From Candidatus Kuenenia stuttgartensis (GTDB taxonomy: Bacteria; Planctomycetota; Planctomycetia; Isosphaerales; Isosphaeraceae): 58,697 nt of DNA. This document shows, one piece after another, positions 17,325 to 27,356 of the stretch; the first letter of the stretch is position 1, and every line of letters starts with the position of its first letter. The stretch spans positions 1 to 58,697 of the forward strand of contig CAMBEP010000030.1 of the NCBI GenBank assembly GCA_945865635.1, in the 5' to 3' direction. The position numbers and the translations under genes are program-made. The notes under the pieces were generated by a model. It did no database searches, was not told the DNA's origin, and saw nothing but the letters and a program-made list of their open reading frames with translations.

Positions 17325-18440
17325 TCAATCCTCAATTTTTAGGTCGACCCAGCGGCGCTGATCAAAGCTTTGAATGGTCGCGTCGGCCACCATCTGTGCT
17401 CTCCAGCCCTCCAGATAGCTTGGAAGGGCTTGTCGGCCTTCCACGATGGCGCTCACAAATTCGAAAACCAGGTCGTATCGGAAAACCGTCGAGGGCAGGC
17501 CTGCGTGAATGTCGCGCGGGCTGCCCACCGGCTTCATGAATTCGGCGGGTACGGAGACCGGCTGAAGATCGTGCTTGTGGCTGCCCAGCAGAATGTGGTT
17601 CGGGTCGTGCATCCGATAAACCGCAGAGCCTTCCGAGCCATTGACTTCCGCCCATTCATGGTGGGTGCCGTCCTTGTAGTGCCCCTTGGCCAGAACCGTG
17701 CCTTCCCAAACCCCCGTGCAGCCGCTCTCAAACTGGCCAATCAGGGCAGACCAGTCGTCAATATCCGACGGCGGACAAGTCCCTCCATCAGGCGTGGAAG
17801 TTCGCTCCGCGAATGTCGCCAATGCTCCTGAGATGCTCTTGATCGGCCCCAACAGATCCATCGCAAAATCAATTCGGTGAATGGTCATGTCAAACAAGTC
17901 GCCGGCACCGGCCTTTTCCTTGTACTGGCGCCAGCCCCAACTTGTCTCCGGAAGGTCGAGAAACCGCTGCGACCGAAAGTGGCGGGGCGTGCCCAATGCT
18001 CCACTTTTTACCAGGTGGCGCATGTATCGCATGGAAGGCGCAAAACGGTATGTAAATGCCGTCATATGAACAACATCTGCCGCCTTGGCGGTTTCATACA
18101 TGTCCCGCACTTCGCCAGCGTTCAGGGCGAGCGGCTTTTCGCACATCACGTGCTTGCCGGCACGGGCTGCGGCGTTGGAAATTTCCTGGTGCGTGAAGTT
18201 CGGAGTGGCAATCACCACTGCATCGATGTTCGGGTCTTCGACAATGGTCTTGTAGTCAGTGGTGGTTTTGGCGATGCCCCATTGGGCCGCCCTCTGGGCG
18301 AGGAGGTCGGCGTTGGGGTCGCAGATGGCGGCCAGTTCGGCACGTGGGTCGAGCTTCAGGCCCGGCACATGGTGAAAATCGCTGACTTGCCCCGCGCCGA
18401 TGATGGCAACACGAACAGGTCCCTGTTTGGCTTTAGGCAT
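17325..18440 (-). CDS. Gfo/Idh/MocA-family oxidoreductase
   Basis: The 371-residue NAD(P)-dependent sugar or inositol-type dehydrogenase has the nucleotide fold motif AIIGAGQVSD (about 12-21) and the conserved MCEKPLALN (Glu101-Lys102-Pro103). DMTIHRIDFAMDLLG provides the DxxxH-type active-site segment. Such proteins are highly multiplied in planctomycetes, and the substrate (a sugar, an inositol or an aminosugar) cannot be assigned. It lies downstream of lgt with 128 bp between, so cotranscription is uncertain. Confidence 0.88.
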   Translation of the reverse strand: MPKAKQGPVRVAIIGAGQVSDFHHVPGLKLDPRAELAAICDPNADLLAQRAAQWGIAKTTTDYKTIVEDPNIDAVVIATPNFTHQEISNAAARAGKHVMCEKPLALNAGEVRDMYETAKAADVVHMTAFTYRFAPSMRYMRHLVKSGALGTPRHFRSQRFLDLPETSWGWRQYKEKAGAGDLFDMTIHRIDFAMDLLGPIKSISGALATFAERTSTPDGGTCPPSDIDDWSALIGQFESGCTGVWEGTVLAKGHYKDGTHHEWAEVNGSEGSAVYRMHDPNHILLGSHKHDLQPVSVPAEFMKPVGSPRDIHAGLPSTVFRYDLVFEFVSAIVEGRQALPSYLEGWRAQMVADATIQSFDQRRWVDLKIED

Positions 18441-18568
18441 GGTTTTGAATGGTCCTGACTGGGTCGGAGTGGGAATGGATGGAATGTCAGGAATTTACCA
18501 GAAATCGAACCATTTGTCCCGAGGAATTCTGGGCAGATTCCAGGCAGGGTGACTTCACAGAATTGTCG

Positions 18569-19408
18569 TCAGGCGGGCGTGGATTCAAACGGAGGGTGCG
18601 TGTCCGTGTATCTGGGCCTTCCAAATTTCAGGGCCAGCAGCCATAGGGTGGCTCCGCAAGCAAAAACACCGATACTGATGATCTGCGAAATGGTCATTCC
18701 ATAAATCTGGGCGGATTCATCATTTCGAAGCTGCTCGATCATGAATCGGGTGATCGCATAAAGCATGAAATAAAGGGCCATGGCGTGGCCATCCGCCTTG
18801 CGATGTGGCCAGAAGGCCAATACCACCAATAGCAGTATCGCTCCATCAAACGATGAATAAAGCTGAGTCGGGTGCACTGGCAGGGAATGGGTCGCTGTGG
18901 GCGAGATCAGCCCCTTGGCCAATTGATCCTTAAATGGCGCAGAAACGCTCGGAAAGCTCACGGCCCAAGGCAGGTCGCAGCGGTCGCCATAGCAGCACCC
19001 GTTGAGAAAACAGCCAAATCTGCCAAACACTATCCCGACACAAATCGCCGGCGCAATGGCATCGGCCATCGGCAGAAACGGGAACCGGTTGATATACCAG
19101 AACATCAAAAGGGCAATCGCTCCACCAATCAGGCTGCCGTAAAATACGATCCCGCCTTCCCAGATCTTGAAGATGTCCAGAAAATTGGTGAATCGCTCCC
19201 GATACTGAATCACAAAAAAAGTCCGTGCACCCACCAGCCCGCCTATAAAAAGCCAAGTCGAAAGGTCAAACGCAAACTGAGGATTCAAATGCCCCTTCCG
19301 GGCCCTCCATGCAGTCACGTTGATGCTGGTAATATACGCAAAAAAAAGCATCAACCCATAGCCGAAGATTTTGAATCCACCGGGTAGTTCAAACAGGATC
19401 GGCCGCAT
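18569..19408 (-). CDS. lgt: Prolipoprotein diacylglyceryl transferase
   Basis: Lgt transfers diacylglycerol from phosphatidylglycerol to the lipobox cysteine of prolipoproteins in the inner membrane, the first step of lipoprotein maturation. The 279-residue polytopic protein has the signature GRFGCFLNGCCYGDRCDLPW and a C-terminal YAITRFMIEQLRNDE segment. The ATG at 19408 is used because an in-frame TTG at 19420 adds only four residues. It follows panC and panD on the same strand at 51 bp and may be expressed with them. Lipoproteins in this window (at 1429 and 28874) would be its clients. Confidence 0.95.
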   Translation of the reverse strand: MRPILFELPGGFKIFGYGLMLFFAYITSINVTAWRARKGHLNPQFAFDLSTWLFIGGLVGARTFFVIQYRERFTNFLDIFKIWEGGIVFYGSLIGGAIALLMFWYINRFPFLPMADAIAPAICVGIVFGRFGCFLNGCCYGDRCDLPWAVSFPSVSAPFKDQLAKGLISPTATHSLPVHPTQLYSSFDGAILLLVVLAFWPHRKADGHAMALYFMLYAITRFMIEQLRNDESAQIYGMTISQIISIGVFACGATLWLLALKFGRPRYTDTHPPFESTPA

Positions 19409-19459
19409 GGTTGATCTCAACTTGTTTCTGGAACGTTGGATTCGTGTTTCATGGAAGGG

Positions 19460-19852
19460 TCAGCCAGAGTCAGACACAGGCCCAACGGGTGGATATTCAG
19501 GAAGTTCCACAATTTGGTTGGTTTTGTCAAGTATGGCCACCCTCGGCCGATGTCCCGGCACCTCTTCGGGTTCCAGCAAGGCAAACGCCATGATGATGAT
19601 TCGGTCGCCCGTCGTGCCCAGCCGGGCCATCGCTCCATTGAGCTCAACTTCCCTTTGCCCAGGCCGGCCGGGGATCACGTAAGTCTCTCCCCTTAATCCT
19701 GTTGCAAGATTGCTGACCAAGATGGCTTCATAGGGCAGAAACCCCACGGCATCCATCAGTTCCGGGTCGAGTGTCAGGCTGCCGTGATACGTCAGGCGGC
19801 CCGCCGTAACGGTGGCCTGATGCAATTTTGATTTCAAAAACTTCAGCGTCAT
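19460..19852 (-). CDS. panD: Aspartate 1-decarboxylase
   Basis: PanD makes beta-alanine from L-aspartate for pantothenate. It is a self-cleaving pyruvoyl enzyme. The 130-residue protein has the cleavage site Gly24-Ser25 in TYHGSLTLD, with Lys9, His11 and Tyr22 at the expected register. This register is why the ATG at 19852 is chosen rather than the upstream one at 19885. GRPGQREVELNGAMAR and GDRIIIMAFA are the usual C-terminal motifs. It lies 36 bp after panC, so the two form a pantothenate operon. Confidence 0.95.
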   Translation of the reverse strand: MTLKFLKSKLHQATVTAGRLTYHGSLTLDPELMDAVGFLPYEAILVSNLATGLRGETYVIPGRPGQREVELNGAMARLGTTGDRIIIMAFALLEPEEVPGHRPRVAILDKTNQIVELPEYPPVGPVSDSG

Positions 19853-19888
19853 GAGCAGACGATTCTTCCTCAGGCTCTTGGTCAATCC

Positions 19889-20770
19889 TTACCCTGAAAC
19901 CGGCGGCAGAAGCAGGTTGTCAATCAGTCGGGTCGTGCCAACCCTGGCAGCAATCAAGGCCACGGCGGATTCCGGAATGTGGCTCTCCACCACATTCTGC
20001 TCCTTTAGATTATCGGCATTCACGATGCGGGCATAGTCCAATTGCACTCCAGGATTATCGCCAAGCACCTCAGTCATGCACTTTTCAAGCTGTTTTACCT
20101 GTGTTTCACCACTCGCCAAAGCCATTTCAACCGCCTTCAAAGAACGACTCAAACTCAGGGCCATGGATCGCTCTGCGGCAGACAAGTACCGGTTTCGACT
20201 ACTCATCGCAAGCCCGTCCGGCTCCCGAACCGTGTCTACCCGCCTCAGGGTCACACCCAGATTCAAATCCTCTGTCATACGCTTTATGACAAGCCATTGC
20301 TGATAATCCTTGCGACCAAAATACGAGACGTCGGGCACCACGATCCCGAACAGCTTGGTCACCACTGTGGCCACCCCCACAAAATGGCCTGGCCGGCTGG
20401 CACCTTCAAACAGGGTCGTCAGGCCAGGCACCTCAACAGCCGTAAAGTTCTCGCGGCCGCGGGGATACATGATCTCGTCCGAGGGAAAAAAAATCGCCTT
20501 CACCCCCACAGACCGGCACAATTCGAGGTCGCTTTCAAACGTCCTGGGATATTTTCCCAAATCCTCCCTGGGGCCAAACTGCGTCGGATTGACATAAATC
20601 GAAACCGCCACAGCCCCACATTCGCGAGCCGCCACCCTCATCAGTTCCGCATGGCCTTCGTGTAGGGCGCCCATCGTCGGGACAAACCCGAGCGTGCCTG
20701 AACGGCGAATTTCGCGAGACCATTCGCGGGTTTCACTGATCGAACGGAGAACCAGAGGACTGAAGTTCAT
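19889..20770 (-). CDS. panC: Pantothenate synthetase (pantoate--beta-alanine ligase)
   Basis: PanC joins pantoate and beta-alanine with ATP hydrolysis. The 293-residue protein has the HIGH-like motif PTMGALHEGH at 31-40, the pantoate/ATP-binding FGRKDYQQ near 155 and the KMSKS-like MSSRNRYLS near 187. Length and motif order are those of the family. It is the promoter-proximal gene of panC-panD(-lgt). The missing panB would have to be elsewhere in the genome. Confidence 0.96.
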   Translation of the reverse strand: MNFSPLVLRSISETREWSREIRRSGTLGFVPTMGALHEGHAELMRVAARECGAVAVSIYVNPTQFGPREDLGKYPRTFESDLELCRSVGVKAIFFPSDEIMYPRGRENFTAVEVPGLTTLFEGASRPGHFVGVATVVTKLFGIVVPDVSYFGRKDYQQWLVIKRMTEDLNLGVTLRRVDTVREPDGLAMSSRNRYLSAAERSMALSLSRSLKAVEMALASGETQVKQLEKCMTEVLGDNPGVQLDYARIVNADNLKEQNVVESHIPESAVALIAARVGTTRLIDNLLLPPVSG

Positions 20771-20874
20771 GGTTGGTCTCTGCCCTGAAGAAAAGGCTTC
20801 GGTCGGTTTTTTTTTTATTGATCAGTTGAATTCTTGAAAGCATCACGTAGATTCGGCAAGCGATAAACCGCCTT

Positions 20875-22236
20875 CTATTGGCCATCGATCCTCATGCCTG
20901 CGTTCAGGAGTCGCCCAAAAGCCTCGCTCCCAAAGCGTGTGGCCACAATCTGAACGCCCAAGGGCAGGCCTGAGCTGGAAAGTCTGACCGGAACAGTCAG
21001 GCTGGGCACTCCTAAAAGTGTCCAGGGGGCGTTGAAAACAGGATCGCCGGTGGTTTCAGGCGATGGCGCTTCACCCACCGCGGCTGGTATCAAAACGGCA
21101 TCGTAAGGGCCAAACTTTTGCGTAAATTCCGCCATTTTCGCCCCTCTCGCACGCTGGGCTTCAAAATAGACCGGCTCGGGAATTTCCCGGCCTGTTTCGA
21201 CCCAGCCCCGAATTTTCGGGGCGTAATGGACCGAGTTTTGGGCAAATTCGGTTTCATGGTTGGCAAAGCATTCGGCCATCATGATAGTCCGATGAATTTG
21301 CCAGAGATCATCGTCGAAAAACGAGGCGGTTTCGTCATATCCCACCACGCAGCCAGCCTCGCTTAAGCGTTCTGCAGCCAGCTCAACCGCCGCTTGCATC
21401 TCAAGGCTCGCCAAGGCCTGGAATCGACCCCCGAGCTTCAGGATTTTCAGAGCCTGGCCTGTGTCATGCCTCAGGCCCTTCTCAAATAAATCGATGTCTA
21501 CAAGTTTGTCCAATATGCCTGGCAGGGTTGCCATGACCAGCCTTAAATCCTTGACTCTGCGCACGATCGGGCCGAGGGTGTCGAGGCACTGGGAGCAGGG
21601 CACCACACCCTGGGTAGGCCATTGGCCAAGCGCCAACTTCAGGCCAGACACTCCGCAAAAGCTGGCAGGACGATTGATGGATCCGCCCGTTTGCGAGCCC
21701 AGAGCCAGTGGCACCATGCCGCAGGCCACAGCCACGCACGAGCCGCTCGAAGAGCCGCCTGGTGTGTGGCCCAGGTTCCAGGGGTTCAGCGTCGGGGGCG
21801 GGTCGATCGACGCAAATTGGGTGGTCACCGTCTTGCCAAGCGGGATCATGCCGGCTTGCCGCATCTTCGACACAATCCAGGCGTCGGCGGTGGCCACTTT
21901 CTCACGCCAAGGCTTAAAACCGGCCACAGTGGGCCAGCCGGCAACGTCGATGATGTCCTTGACTCCAACCGGAATCCCATCGAGCAGGCTCTTGGGCCGA
22001 TTTTCAGCACGCCGGGCGTCGGCCACTTCCGCCAGTTCCAGGGCCCCTGCGCCATCAATCATGACCCAGGCATGCACCTGTGGCTCAATCTGGTCGATCC
22101 GGCTCAGGCATTTCCGGACCAGATCAGCGCATGAAAGATGCCCGTTTTCAAGCGACTGGACCAGATCGCAAAGCGACTCGCCCAAGGGCCAATCCTGCTG
22201 GTTCAAGGGTGGTTGCGGAACCATGGGGTTGGTCAT
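20875..22236 (-). CDS. Amidase (amidase-signature family)
   Basis: The 453-residue Ser-Ser-Lys hydrolase has Lys93 in GVKDIID, the cis-Ser (Ser162) in PGGSSSGS and the nucleophile Ser186 in SQTGGSINRPASFCG. The spacings match those in GatA (79, 154, 178). It resembles both GatA and stand-alone amidases. Since no gatB or gatC is next to it, and the C-terminus (TLLGVPSLTVPV--SSSGLPLGVQIVA) fits general amidases, a catabolic amidase is preferred over an Asp/Glu-tRNA amidotransferase subunit. The substrate is unknown. Confidence 0.88.
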   Translation of the reverse strand: MTNPMVPQPPLNQQDWPLGESLCDLVQSLENGHLSCADLVRKCLSRIDQIEPQVHAWVMIDGAGALELAEVADARRAENRPKSLLDGIPVGVKDIIDVAGWPTVAGFKPWREKVATADAWIVSKMRQAGMIPLGKTVTTQFASIDPPPTLNPWNLGHTPGGSSSGSCVAVACGMVPLALGSQTGGSINRPASFCGVSGLKLALGQWPTQGVVPCSQCLDTLGPIVRRVKDLRLVMATLPGILDKLVDIDLFEKGLRHDTGQALKILKLGGRFQALASLEMQAAVELAAERLSEAGCVVGYDETASFFDDDLWQIHRTIMMAECFANHETEFAQNSVHYAPKIRGWVETGREIPEPVYFEAQRARGAKMAEFTQKFGPYDAVLIPAAVGEAPSPETTGDPVFNAPWTLLGVPSLTVPVRLSSSGLPLGVQIVATRFGSEAFGRLLNAGMRIDGQ

Positions 22237-22259
22237 GGTGGATAGGCTCTCTGAGCGGG

Positions 22260-22697
22260 TCAGACCAGTTCTTCATCGTCCGGGTTGGGCACAGCAAAGC
22301 AATCGGCTTCCGGCAGGGTCAGGCCAGATTCAATCAGGCTTTGCCGAACGGCCTTGAGCATGCGGTCGATTGCAAACGGCTTTCGCAGATAGTCTTTCAC
22401 ACCAAGCATTTCGGCATAGGCGCGATGGCGACTGCCTTCATTGCCGGTCATCATGATGGTCGGGATCATGCCTTCGGGTCTGGTTCGAAGCTTCTCAAGG
22501 ACCATGAATCCGCTCTTTTTGGGCATCATCATGTCCAGAATCATCAAATCGGGCGGGTTGGATTCTGCTTCAGCCAGACCGGTCGAGCCATCACGGGCCG
22601 ATTTTACAGAATACCCGCGAGATTCAAGGATGGCCTTGAGCGACTCAACAATTTCATTGTCGTCGTCAAGGATCAAGATTTTTGGGGCTTCAGCCAT
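22260..22697 (-). CDS. Single-domain response regulator
   Basis: The 145-residue protein is mostly a receiver domain (residues 4-125). The acidic pocket Asp11-Asp12-Asp13, the phospho-acceptor Asp55 in MILDMMMPKKSG, the switch Thr in IMMTGNE and the Lys in YLRKPF are all present. It has no output domain, so it would act by protein interaction, for example as a CheY-like or phosphorelay component. The ATG at 22697 has AGGAG about 11 nt upstream. The amidase gene starts 23 bp downstream, and no cognate kinase is adjacent. Confidence 0.88.
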   Translation of the reverse strand: MAEAPKILILDDDNEIVESLKAILESRGYSVKSARDGSTGLAEAESNPPDLMILDMMMPKKSGFMVLEKLRTRPEGMIPTIMMTGNEGSRHRAYAEMLGVKDYLRKPFAIDRMLKAVRQSLIESGLTLPEADCFAVPNPDDEELV

Positions 22698-22819
22698 AGT
22701 TTGAAACGAGCTCCTGGTCAGGGCATGATCCAAGCGATCCCATCGCTATCCATTTGGTTGTTAAATAAAGACTACGCCATGAAGCGTGTCGAATCAAGGC
22801 GACACGGAGAACAGCTTGC

Positions 22820-22849
22820 TTGACAGTTTTGCCTTCGAGCTTGGATAAT
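22820..22849 (+). promoter_or_regulatory. Sigma70-type promoter upstream of metH
   Basis: A perfect TTGACA (22820-22825) is followed after 18 bp by GATAAT (22844-22849, five of six matches). This is the best promoter match I found in the window. It leaves an untranslated leader of about 125 nt before the metH start. I could not fold it into a recognisable SAM, SAH or cobalamin riboswitch. Confidence 0.55.
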
Positions 22850-22982
22850 AGTATGAACTCAGGGTTTGAGGCCGCTTGTAAATCAAGAGGTTTCGAACTT
22901 ATATTCAAAGTGATTCGCCCTAAGGGTCGTCGCGTCGATGTCAATTGCTCCATCGGTCCGCACTAAGGAAGTTGAAAACGTG

Positions 22983-25900
22983 ATGCCGATTACGGCCAAA
23001 TCTGCCTTGGAATCCATTCTTGACCAACGTATCCTCATTCTTGATGGTGCCATGGGCACCATGCTTCAGACCTATGGTCTGACCGATCACGATTTTCATG
23101 GAGATCGATTCGCCAGCCACCCGGTTCCGCTCAAAGGCTTCAACGACCTTCTGGCCATCACCCGCCCGGACATCATTGAAGAGGTTCACAGAGCCTATCT
23201 TGCAGCCGGTGCAGATATTATCGAGACAAATACCTTCAATGCCACCCAGATCGGCATGGCCGACTACGGCATGGAACATTTGGTCAAGGAGCTGAATCAG
23301 GCGGCTGTTGCCGTCGCCCGCCGCGCTGCGGATGCCTATACGGCCATGGATCCAGCCAAGCCCCGCTTTGTGGCTGGCTCCATCGGACCGACCACCAAAA
23401 CAGCCTCAATCTCGCCCAACGTCTCCGACCCGGCCTATCGTGCCGTTACTTTCGACGAACTGGTCGAAATCTACGGCGAACAGATTCAGGTGCTGGTCGA
23501 ATCCGGCGTCGATATCCTCTTTCCTGAGACCACGTTCGACACTTTGAACCTCAAGGCGTGCCTATTCGCCATCAGTCGATATTTTGAACAGTCGGGCCGC
23601 ATCGTACCAGTTATGATCTCAGTAACGATTACCGACAAATCGGGCCGGACCCTCTCGGGACAGACGGCCGAGGCCTTCTGGGAGTCGATCCGCCACTTCC
23701 CCATGCTCTCGGTAGGCATCAATTGCGCCCTCGGTGCTGACGACATGCGGCCCTACCTGGAATCGCTCGCCAAACTTGCCACCTGCCGGATCAGCACACA
23801 CCCGAACGCCGGTCTGCCAGACGGGTTCGGCAGCTTCGACGACCCACCGGAGCACATGTCCGAGGTGATCGGCGAATTCGCTCGCAATGGCTGGCTCAAT
23901 ATCGTGGGCGGCTGCTGCGGCACCAACCCGGATTATATCCGCCAGATTGCCGCCGCCGTAGAAGGCGTCGCCCCCCGGCCCAAGCCGACCTGGGAGCCCC
24001 TGGCCGCCTATTCCGGCCTTGAGCCGATCGCGTTTCAAGAGGGCATCACCTTCCTCAATATCGGCGAGCGGACCAATATCACTGGCTCCCGCAAATTTGC
24101 CCGCCTGATCCGCGATGGACTGTTTGATGAAGCTCTCTCAATTGCCCGCGACCAGGTGGACGGCGGTGCAAACGTCATCGATGTCAACATGGACGAAGGC
24201 ATGATCGACGGCGAAGCCGCCATGACCCGCTTCCTGAACCTGATCGCCGCCGAGCCCGACATCTCTCGCGTGCCGGTCATGATCGACAGCTCCAAATTCT
24301 CGGTCATCGAAGCCGGCCTGAAGTGCGTTCAGGGGCGATCCATCGTCAATTCCATCAGCCTCAAGGAAGGCGAAGAACTTTTCCTGAAGCAAGCCCGGCT
24401 GGTCAAGCAATACGGCGCGGCGGCCGTGATCATGGCCTTTGACGAAGAGGGGCAGGCCACCGATGCAGATCGCAAAGTGGCCATCTGCAAGCGAGCCTAC
24501 AACCTGCTCATCGAAAAGGCCGGTTTTCATCCGACCGACATCATCTTTGACTCCAACATTCTGACCGTCGGTACTGGCATTGAAGAGCATAACCGTTATG
24601 CCATCGAATTCTTCGAGGCCGTCAAGCGCCTCAAAGTCGAGTGCCCGGGTGCCCGCACCTCAGGCGGTGTCTCGAATGTTTCATTCTCGTTCCGTGGCAA
24701 CGACACCGTCCGCGAAGCCATGAATTCCGCCTTCCTCTACCACGCCATTCAGGCCGGCCTGGACATGGCCATCATCAACCCTTCCCAATTGATGGTCTAT
24801 CAGGACATCCCCGCCGACCTTTTGGAAAAAGTCGAAGACGTCCTCCTGGATCGTCGCCCGGATGCCTCGGACCGCCTGATCGAATTCGCCGACCAATTCA
24901 AAGGCGCCGACCGCAAGGAAAAGGTCCGCGACGAAGCCTGGCGCGACGGCGTGCTGGAAGACCGTCTGGCGCATGCTGTTATCCACGGTCTGGGCGATTA
25001 TCTTGACGTCGACCTGGACGAGGCAATGACCAAGTACATGCCCACCCTGTCGATCATCGAAGGCCCTTTGATGGACGCCATGAACATCGTCGGCGACCGC
25101 TTTGGGGCCGGCCAGATGTTCCTTCCGCAAGTGGTCAAGTCTGCCCGCGTTATGAAAAAGGCTGTCGCTCACCTGATGCCGAAAATGGAGTCCGAGAAAG
25201 CCTCGGGCGGCACGGAACACATGGCCCGTGGCAAGATTTTGATGGCCACCGTCAAGGGCGACGTGCACGATATCGGCAAGAATATCGTGGGCGTGGTTCT
25301 GGGCTGTAATGATTACGACATCATCGACCTGGGTGTGATGTGCCAGTGCGACAAGATTCTTAAAGCCGCCAAAGAGCATCAGGTGGACATGATCGGCCTG
25401 TCGGGCCTGATCACTCCAAGCCTCGAAGAGATGACCCATGTGGCCTCGGAAATGCAGAGGCAAGGCTTTACGATCCCTCTGCTGATCGGCGGTGCCACCA
25501 CCAGCCCACGCCACACGGCCGTAAAGATTTCGCCTTCCTACAGCGGCCCTGTGGTGCATGTGAAGGACGCTTCGAAATGCGTCGGAGTGGTCGATCAGCT
25601 CATTCGCGACGACACCCGCCCCGACTTCCTGGCCCGGCTCAGCAAGTCTCAGGAAGACGAGCGCGTGGGTTTCGCCCGCAAGCGAGCCCGAAATCTGGTC
25701 ACATTTGAACAAGCCAAAGCCGGCCGATTCCCCATCGACTGGTCGGCCTATACCCCTCCCAAACCATCCTTTACGGGCGTGAAGGTGATTGAGGACCTGC
25801 CGCTCTCCAAACTCGTCGAGTTCATCGACTGGTCTCCCTTCTTTCAGGCCTGGGAATTCAAGGGCAAGTTCCCGTCCATCCTCAATAATCCCCACTCAGG

Positions 25901-26705
25901 GGTTGAGGCAACCAAGCTCTACAACGATGCCCTGAAGATGCTCGACAAGATCTCAGCCGATCGGTCGATCAAAGCCAGCGGTGTCTATGGATTCCTGCCG
26001 GCTCATGCTGAGGGCGAAGATATTGTCTGCTTCGCCGACGAATCCAAGTCAACCGAGGCTTATCGTTTCCCAATGCTTCGCCAGCAGTGGGAACGTGTTG
26101 GGCAGAAGCAATATCTGAGCCTGTCGGATTTCGTCGCACCGGCGGAATCGGGTAAGCTCGATTACTTCGGCGGGTTTGCCGTGACGACCGGAATCGGAGC
26201 TGACGAACTTGCAAACGCTCTGGAAAAGGCCGATCATGACACCTACAACGGGATTCTGGTCAAAGCCCTGGCCGATCGTTTCGCCGAAGCCTTCGCCGAA
26301 TATCTTCACAAGCAAGCCCGGCTCGATTGGGGCTTCGGACATAGCGAATCGCTCTCCAATAACGACCTTATCGAAGAAAAGTATCAGGGCATCCGGCCCG
26401 CTCCCGGCTACCCTGCCTGCCCGGACCATATCCCCAAACGGACCCTCTGGGAATGGCTCGCGCCTGACTCGGCTTGCGGAATCTCTCTGACAGAATCCAT
26501 GGCCATGTATCCCGCCGCGTCGGTCAGTGGCTGGTACTTCAGCCATCCTCAGAGCCGCTATTTTGCCGTGGATTGGCTCACTCAGGAGCAAGTTTCGGAT
26601 TACGCCCTCCGGTCAGGAATCTCCCAGAGAGACGCCGAACGCTGGCTCGCCCCAAATCTGGCCTACGACCCCGTCCCGGTCTCTGTGGCCGTATCCGCCC
26701 TCTAA
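22983..26705 (+). CDS. metH: Cobalamin-dependent methionine synthase
   Basis: MetH methylates homocysteine using methyltetrahydrofolate via methylcobalamin. The full-length protein (1240 residues) has all four modules. These are the homocysteine domain (DGAMGTM at the start, zinc cysteines in INCALG and GGCCG), the pterin-binding domain ([18 protein letters not shown]), the B12 domain with [11 protein letters not shown] (His762, E. coli His759) and the reactivation domain ([12 protein letters not shown]). AAGGAAG lies 11 nt before the ATG at 22983, with a GTG at 22980 equally well placed. A start at 22938 would add an unconserved extension. Confidence 0.97.
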   Translation: MPITAKSALESILDQRILILDGAMGTMLQTYGLTDHDFHGDRFASHPVPLKGFNDLLAITRPDIIEEVHRAYLAAGADIIETNTFNATQIGMADYGMEHLVKELNQAAVAVARRAADAYTAMDPAKPRFVAGSIGPTTKTASISPNVSDPAYRAVTFDELVEIYGEQIQVLVESGVDILFPETTFDTLNLKACLFAISRYFEQSGRIVPVMISVTITDKSGRTLSGQTAEAFWESIRHFPMLSVGINCALGADDMRPYLESLAKLATCRISTHPNAGLPDGFGSFDDPPEHMSEVIGEFARNGWLNIVGGCCGTNPDYIRQIAAAVEGVAPRPKPTWEPLAAYSGLEPIAFQEGITFLNIGERTNITGSRKFARLIRDGLFDEALSIARDQVDGGANVIDVNMDEGMIDGEAAMTRFLNLIAAEPDISRVPVMIDSSKFSVIEAGLKCVQGRSIVNSISLKEGEELFLKQARLVKQYGAAAVIMAFDEEGQATDADRKVAICKRAYNLLIEKAGFHPTDIIFDSNILTVGTGIEEHNRYAIEFFEAVKRLKVECPGARTSGGVSNVSFSFRGNDTVREAMNSAFLYHAIQAGLDMAIINPSQLMVYQDIPADLLEKVEDVLLDRRPDASDRLIEFADQFKGADRKEKVRDEAWRDGVLEDRLAHAVIHGLGDYLDVDLDEAMTKYMPTLSIIEGPLMDAMNIVGDRFGAGQMFLPQVVKSARVMKKAVAHLMPKMESEKASGGTEHMARGKILMATVKGDVHDIGKNIVGVVLGCNDYDIIDLGVMCQCDKILKAAKEHQVDMIGLSGLITPSLEEMTHVASEMQRQGFTIPLLIGGATTSPRHTAVKISPSYSGPVVHVKDASKCVGVVDQLIRDDTRPDFLARLSKSQEDERVGFARKRARNLVTFEQAKAGRFPIDWSAYTPPKPSFTGVKVIEDLPLSKLVEFIDWSPFFQAWEFKGKFPSILNNPHSGVEATKLYNDALKMLDKISADRSIKASGVYGFLPAHAEGEDIVCFADESKSTEAYRFPMLRQQWERVGQKQYLSLSDFVAPAESGKLDYFGGFAVTTGIGADELANALEKADHDTYNGILVKALADRFAEAFAEYLHKQARLDWGFGHSESLSNNDLIEEKYQGIRPAPGYPACPDHIPKRTLWEWLAPDSACGISLTESMAMYPAASVSGWYFSHPQSRYFAVDWLTQEQVSDYALRSGISQRDAERWLAPNLAYDPVPVSVAVSAL

Positions 26706-26765
26706 CCGTCACAAATTGAACCGATGCGCGAAACGGTTTAATCTGGTTTTAAGATAGGAACCCCA

Positions 26766-27317
26766 ATGAAGAGCGAGAAGCGTGGTATGAATTATCGATC
26801 GGTAAGTCTTTGTCTGGTATCATCTTTGACATGCGCTCTGGTCATCGCTCAGGATGACGCGACTGCACGTCCGCGACCACCGCGCCCTTCCCTGGTTACC
26901 CAATTACACCACTCCACCGAATACAAGACCCCGTTTACACCCGACGCCCTACACGACCATCCGGAATTCTTCCCACAGATGGAAACCAATCCAGGGTCTG
27001 ACAACTATCACCCCGGCGCCGCCAAATCCGTTGTTCGCAACCAAACTGTACCCTACCGTACCGACAACAATTCATTCGGGTTCCGAAACCCTGGGCACCT
27101 CGCCAAAGTGGCGGAATATTACGCCCCCGGCGAGAAATTTGACTCCGCACCGCACGACCCCATTCACCCGGCCACCTATAACGAACAGACCGCCGCACTA
27201 AGCCGAAATGCCCAGATTCAGGCCTATAACGCCGGCACGGCACGCTACAATGCCGTCATGCAGTCCATCTATGCCTATAGCCGCCCCATGGGCGGTTTCG
27301 GCTTCGGAATGTTCTGA
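26766..27317 (+). CDS. Hypothetical secreted protein
   Basis: The 183-residue protein has a basic N-terminus and a hydrophobic core (SLCLVSSLTCALVIAQ, about 11-26) that reads as a signal peptide. The mature part is rich in Pro, His, Tyr, Asn and Thr, with YNAVMQSIYAYSRPMGG and a Gly/Phe end. I recognise no domain. TAGGA sits 7 nt before the ATG at 26766, and a second Met lies at 26787. It follows metH by 60 bp, but a hairpin (AACCG...CGGTT) lies between them, so it may be separately expressed. It is convergent with hisA. Confidence 0.55.
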   Translation: MKSEKRGMNYRSVSLCLVSSLTCALVIAQDDATARPRPPRPSLVTQLHHSTEYKTPFTPDALHDHPEFFPQMETNPGSDNYHPGAAKSVVRNQTVPYRTDNNSFGFRNPGHLAKVAEYYAPGEKFDSAPHDPIHPATYNEQTAALSRNAQIQAYNAGTARYNAVMQSIYAYSRPMGGFGFGMF

Positions 27318-27356
27318 CCCATACTTTTTTAAAAAAAGCAAACTCAGGCCCTGAAT

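Noticed and set aside
22698..22982. A cobalamin, SAM or SAH riboswitch before metH
   Set aside because: I could not identify the conserved boxes or a plausible expression platform. Only a promoter match is claimed.
24681..25895. A 404-residue open frame on the minus strand
   Set aside because: It lies antisense to the middle of metH, which is full-length and carries all of its motifs. The antisense translation has no recognisable domain.
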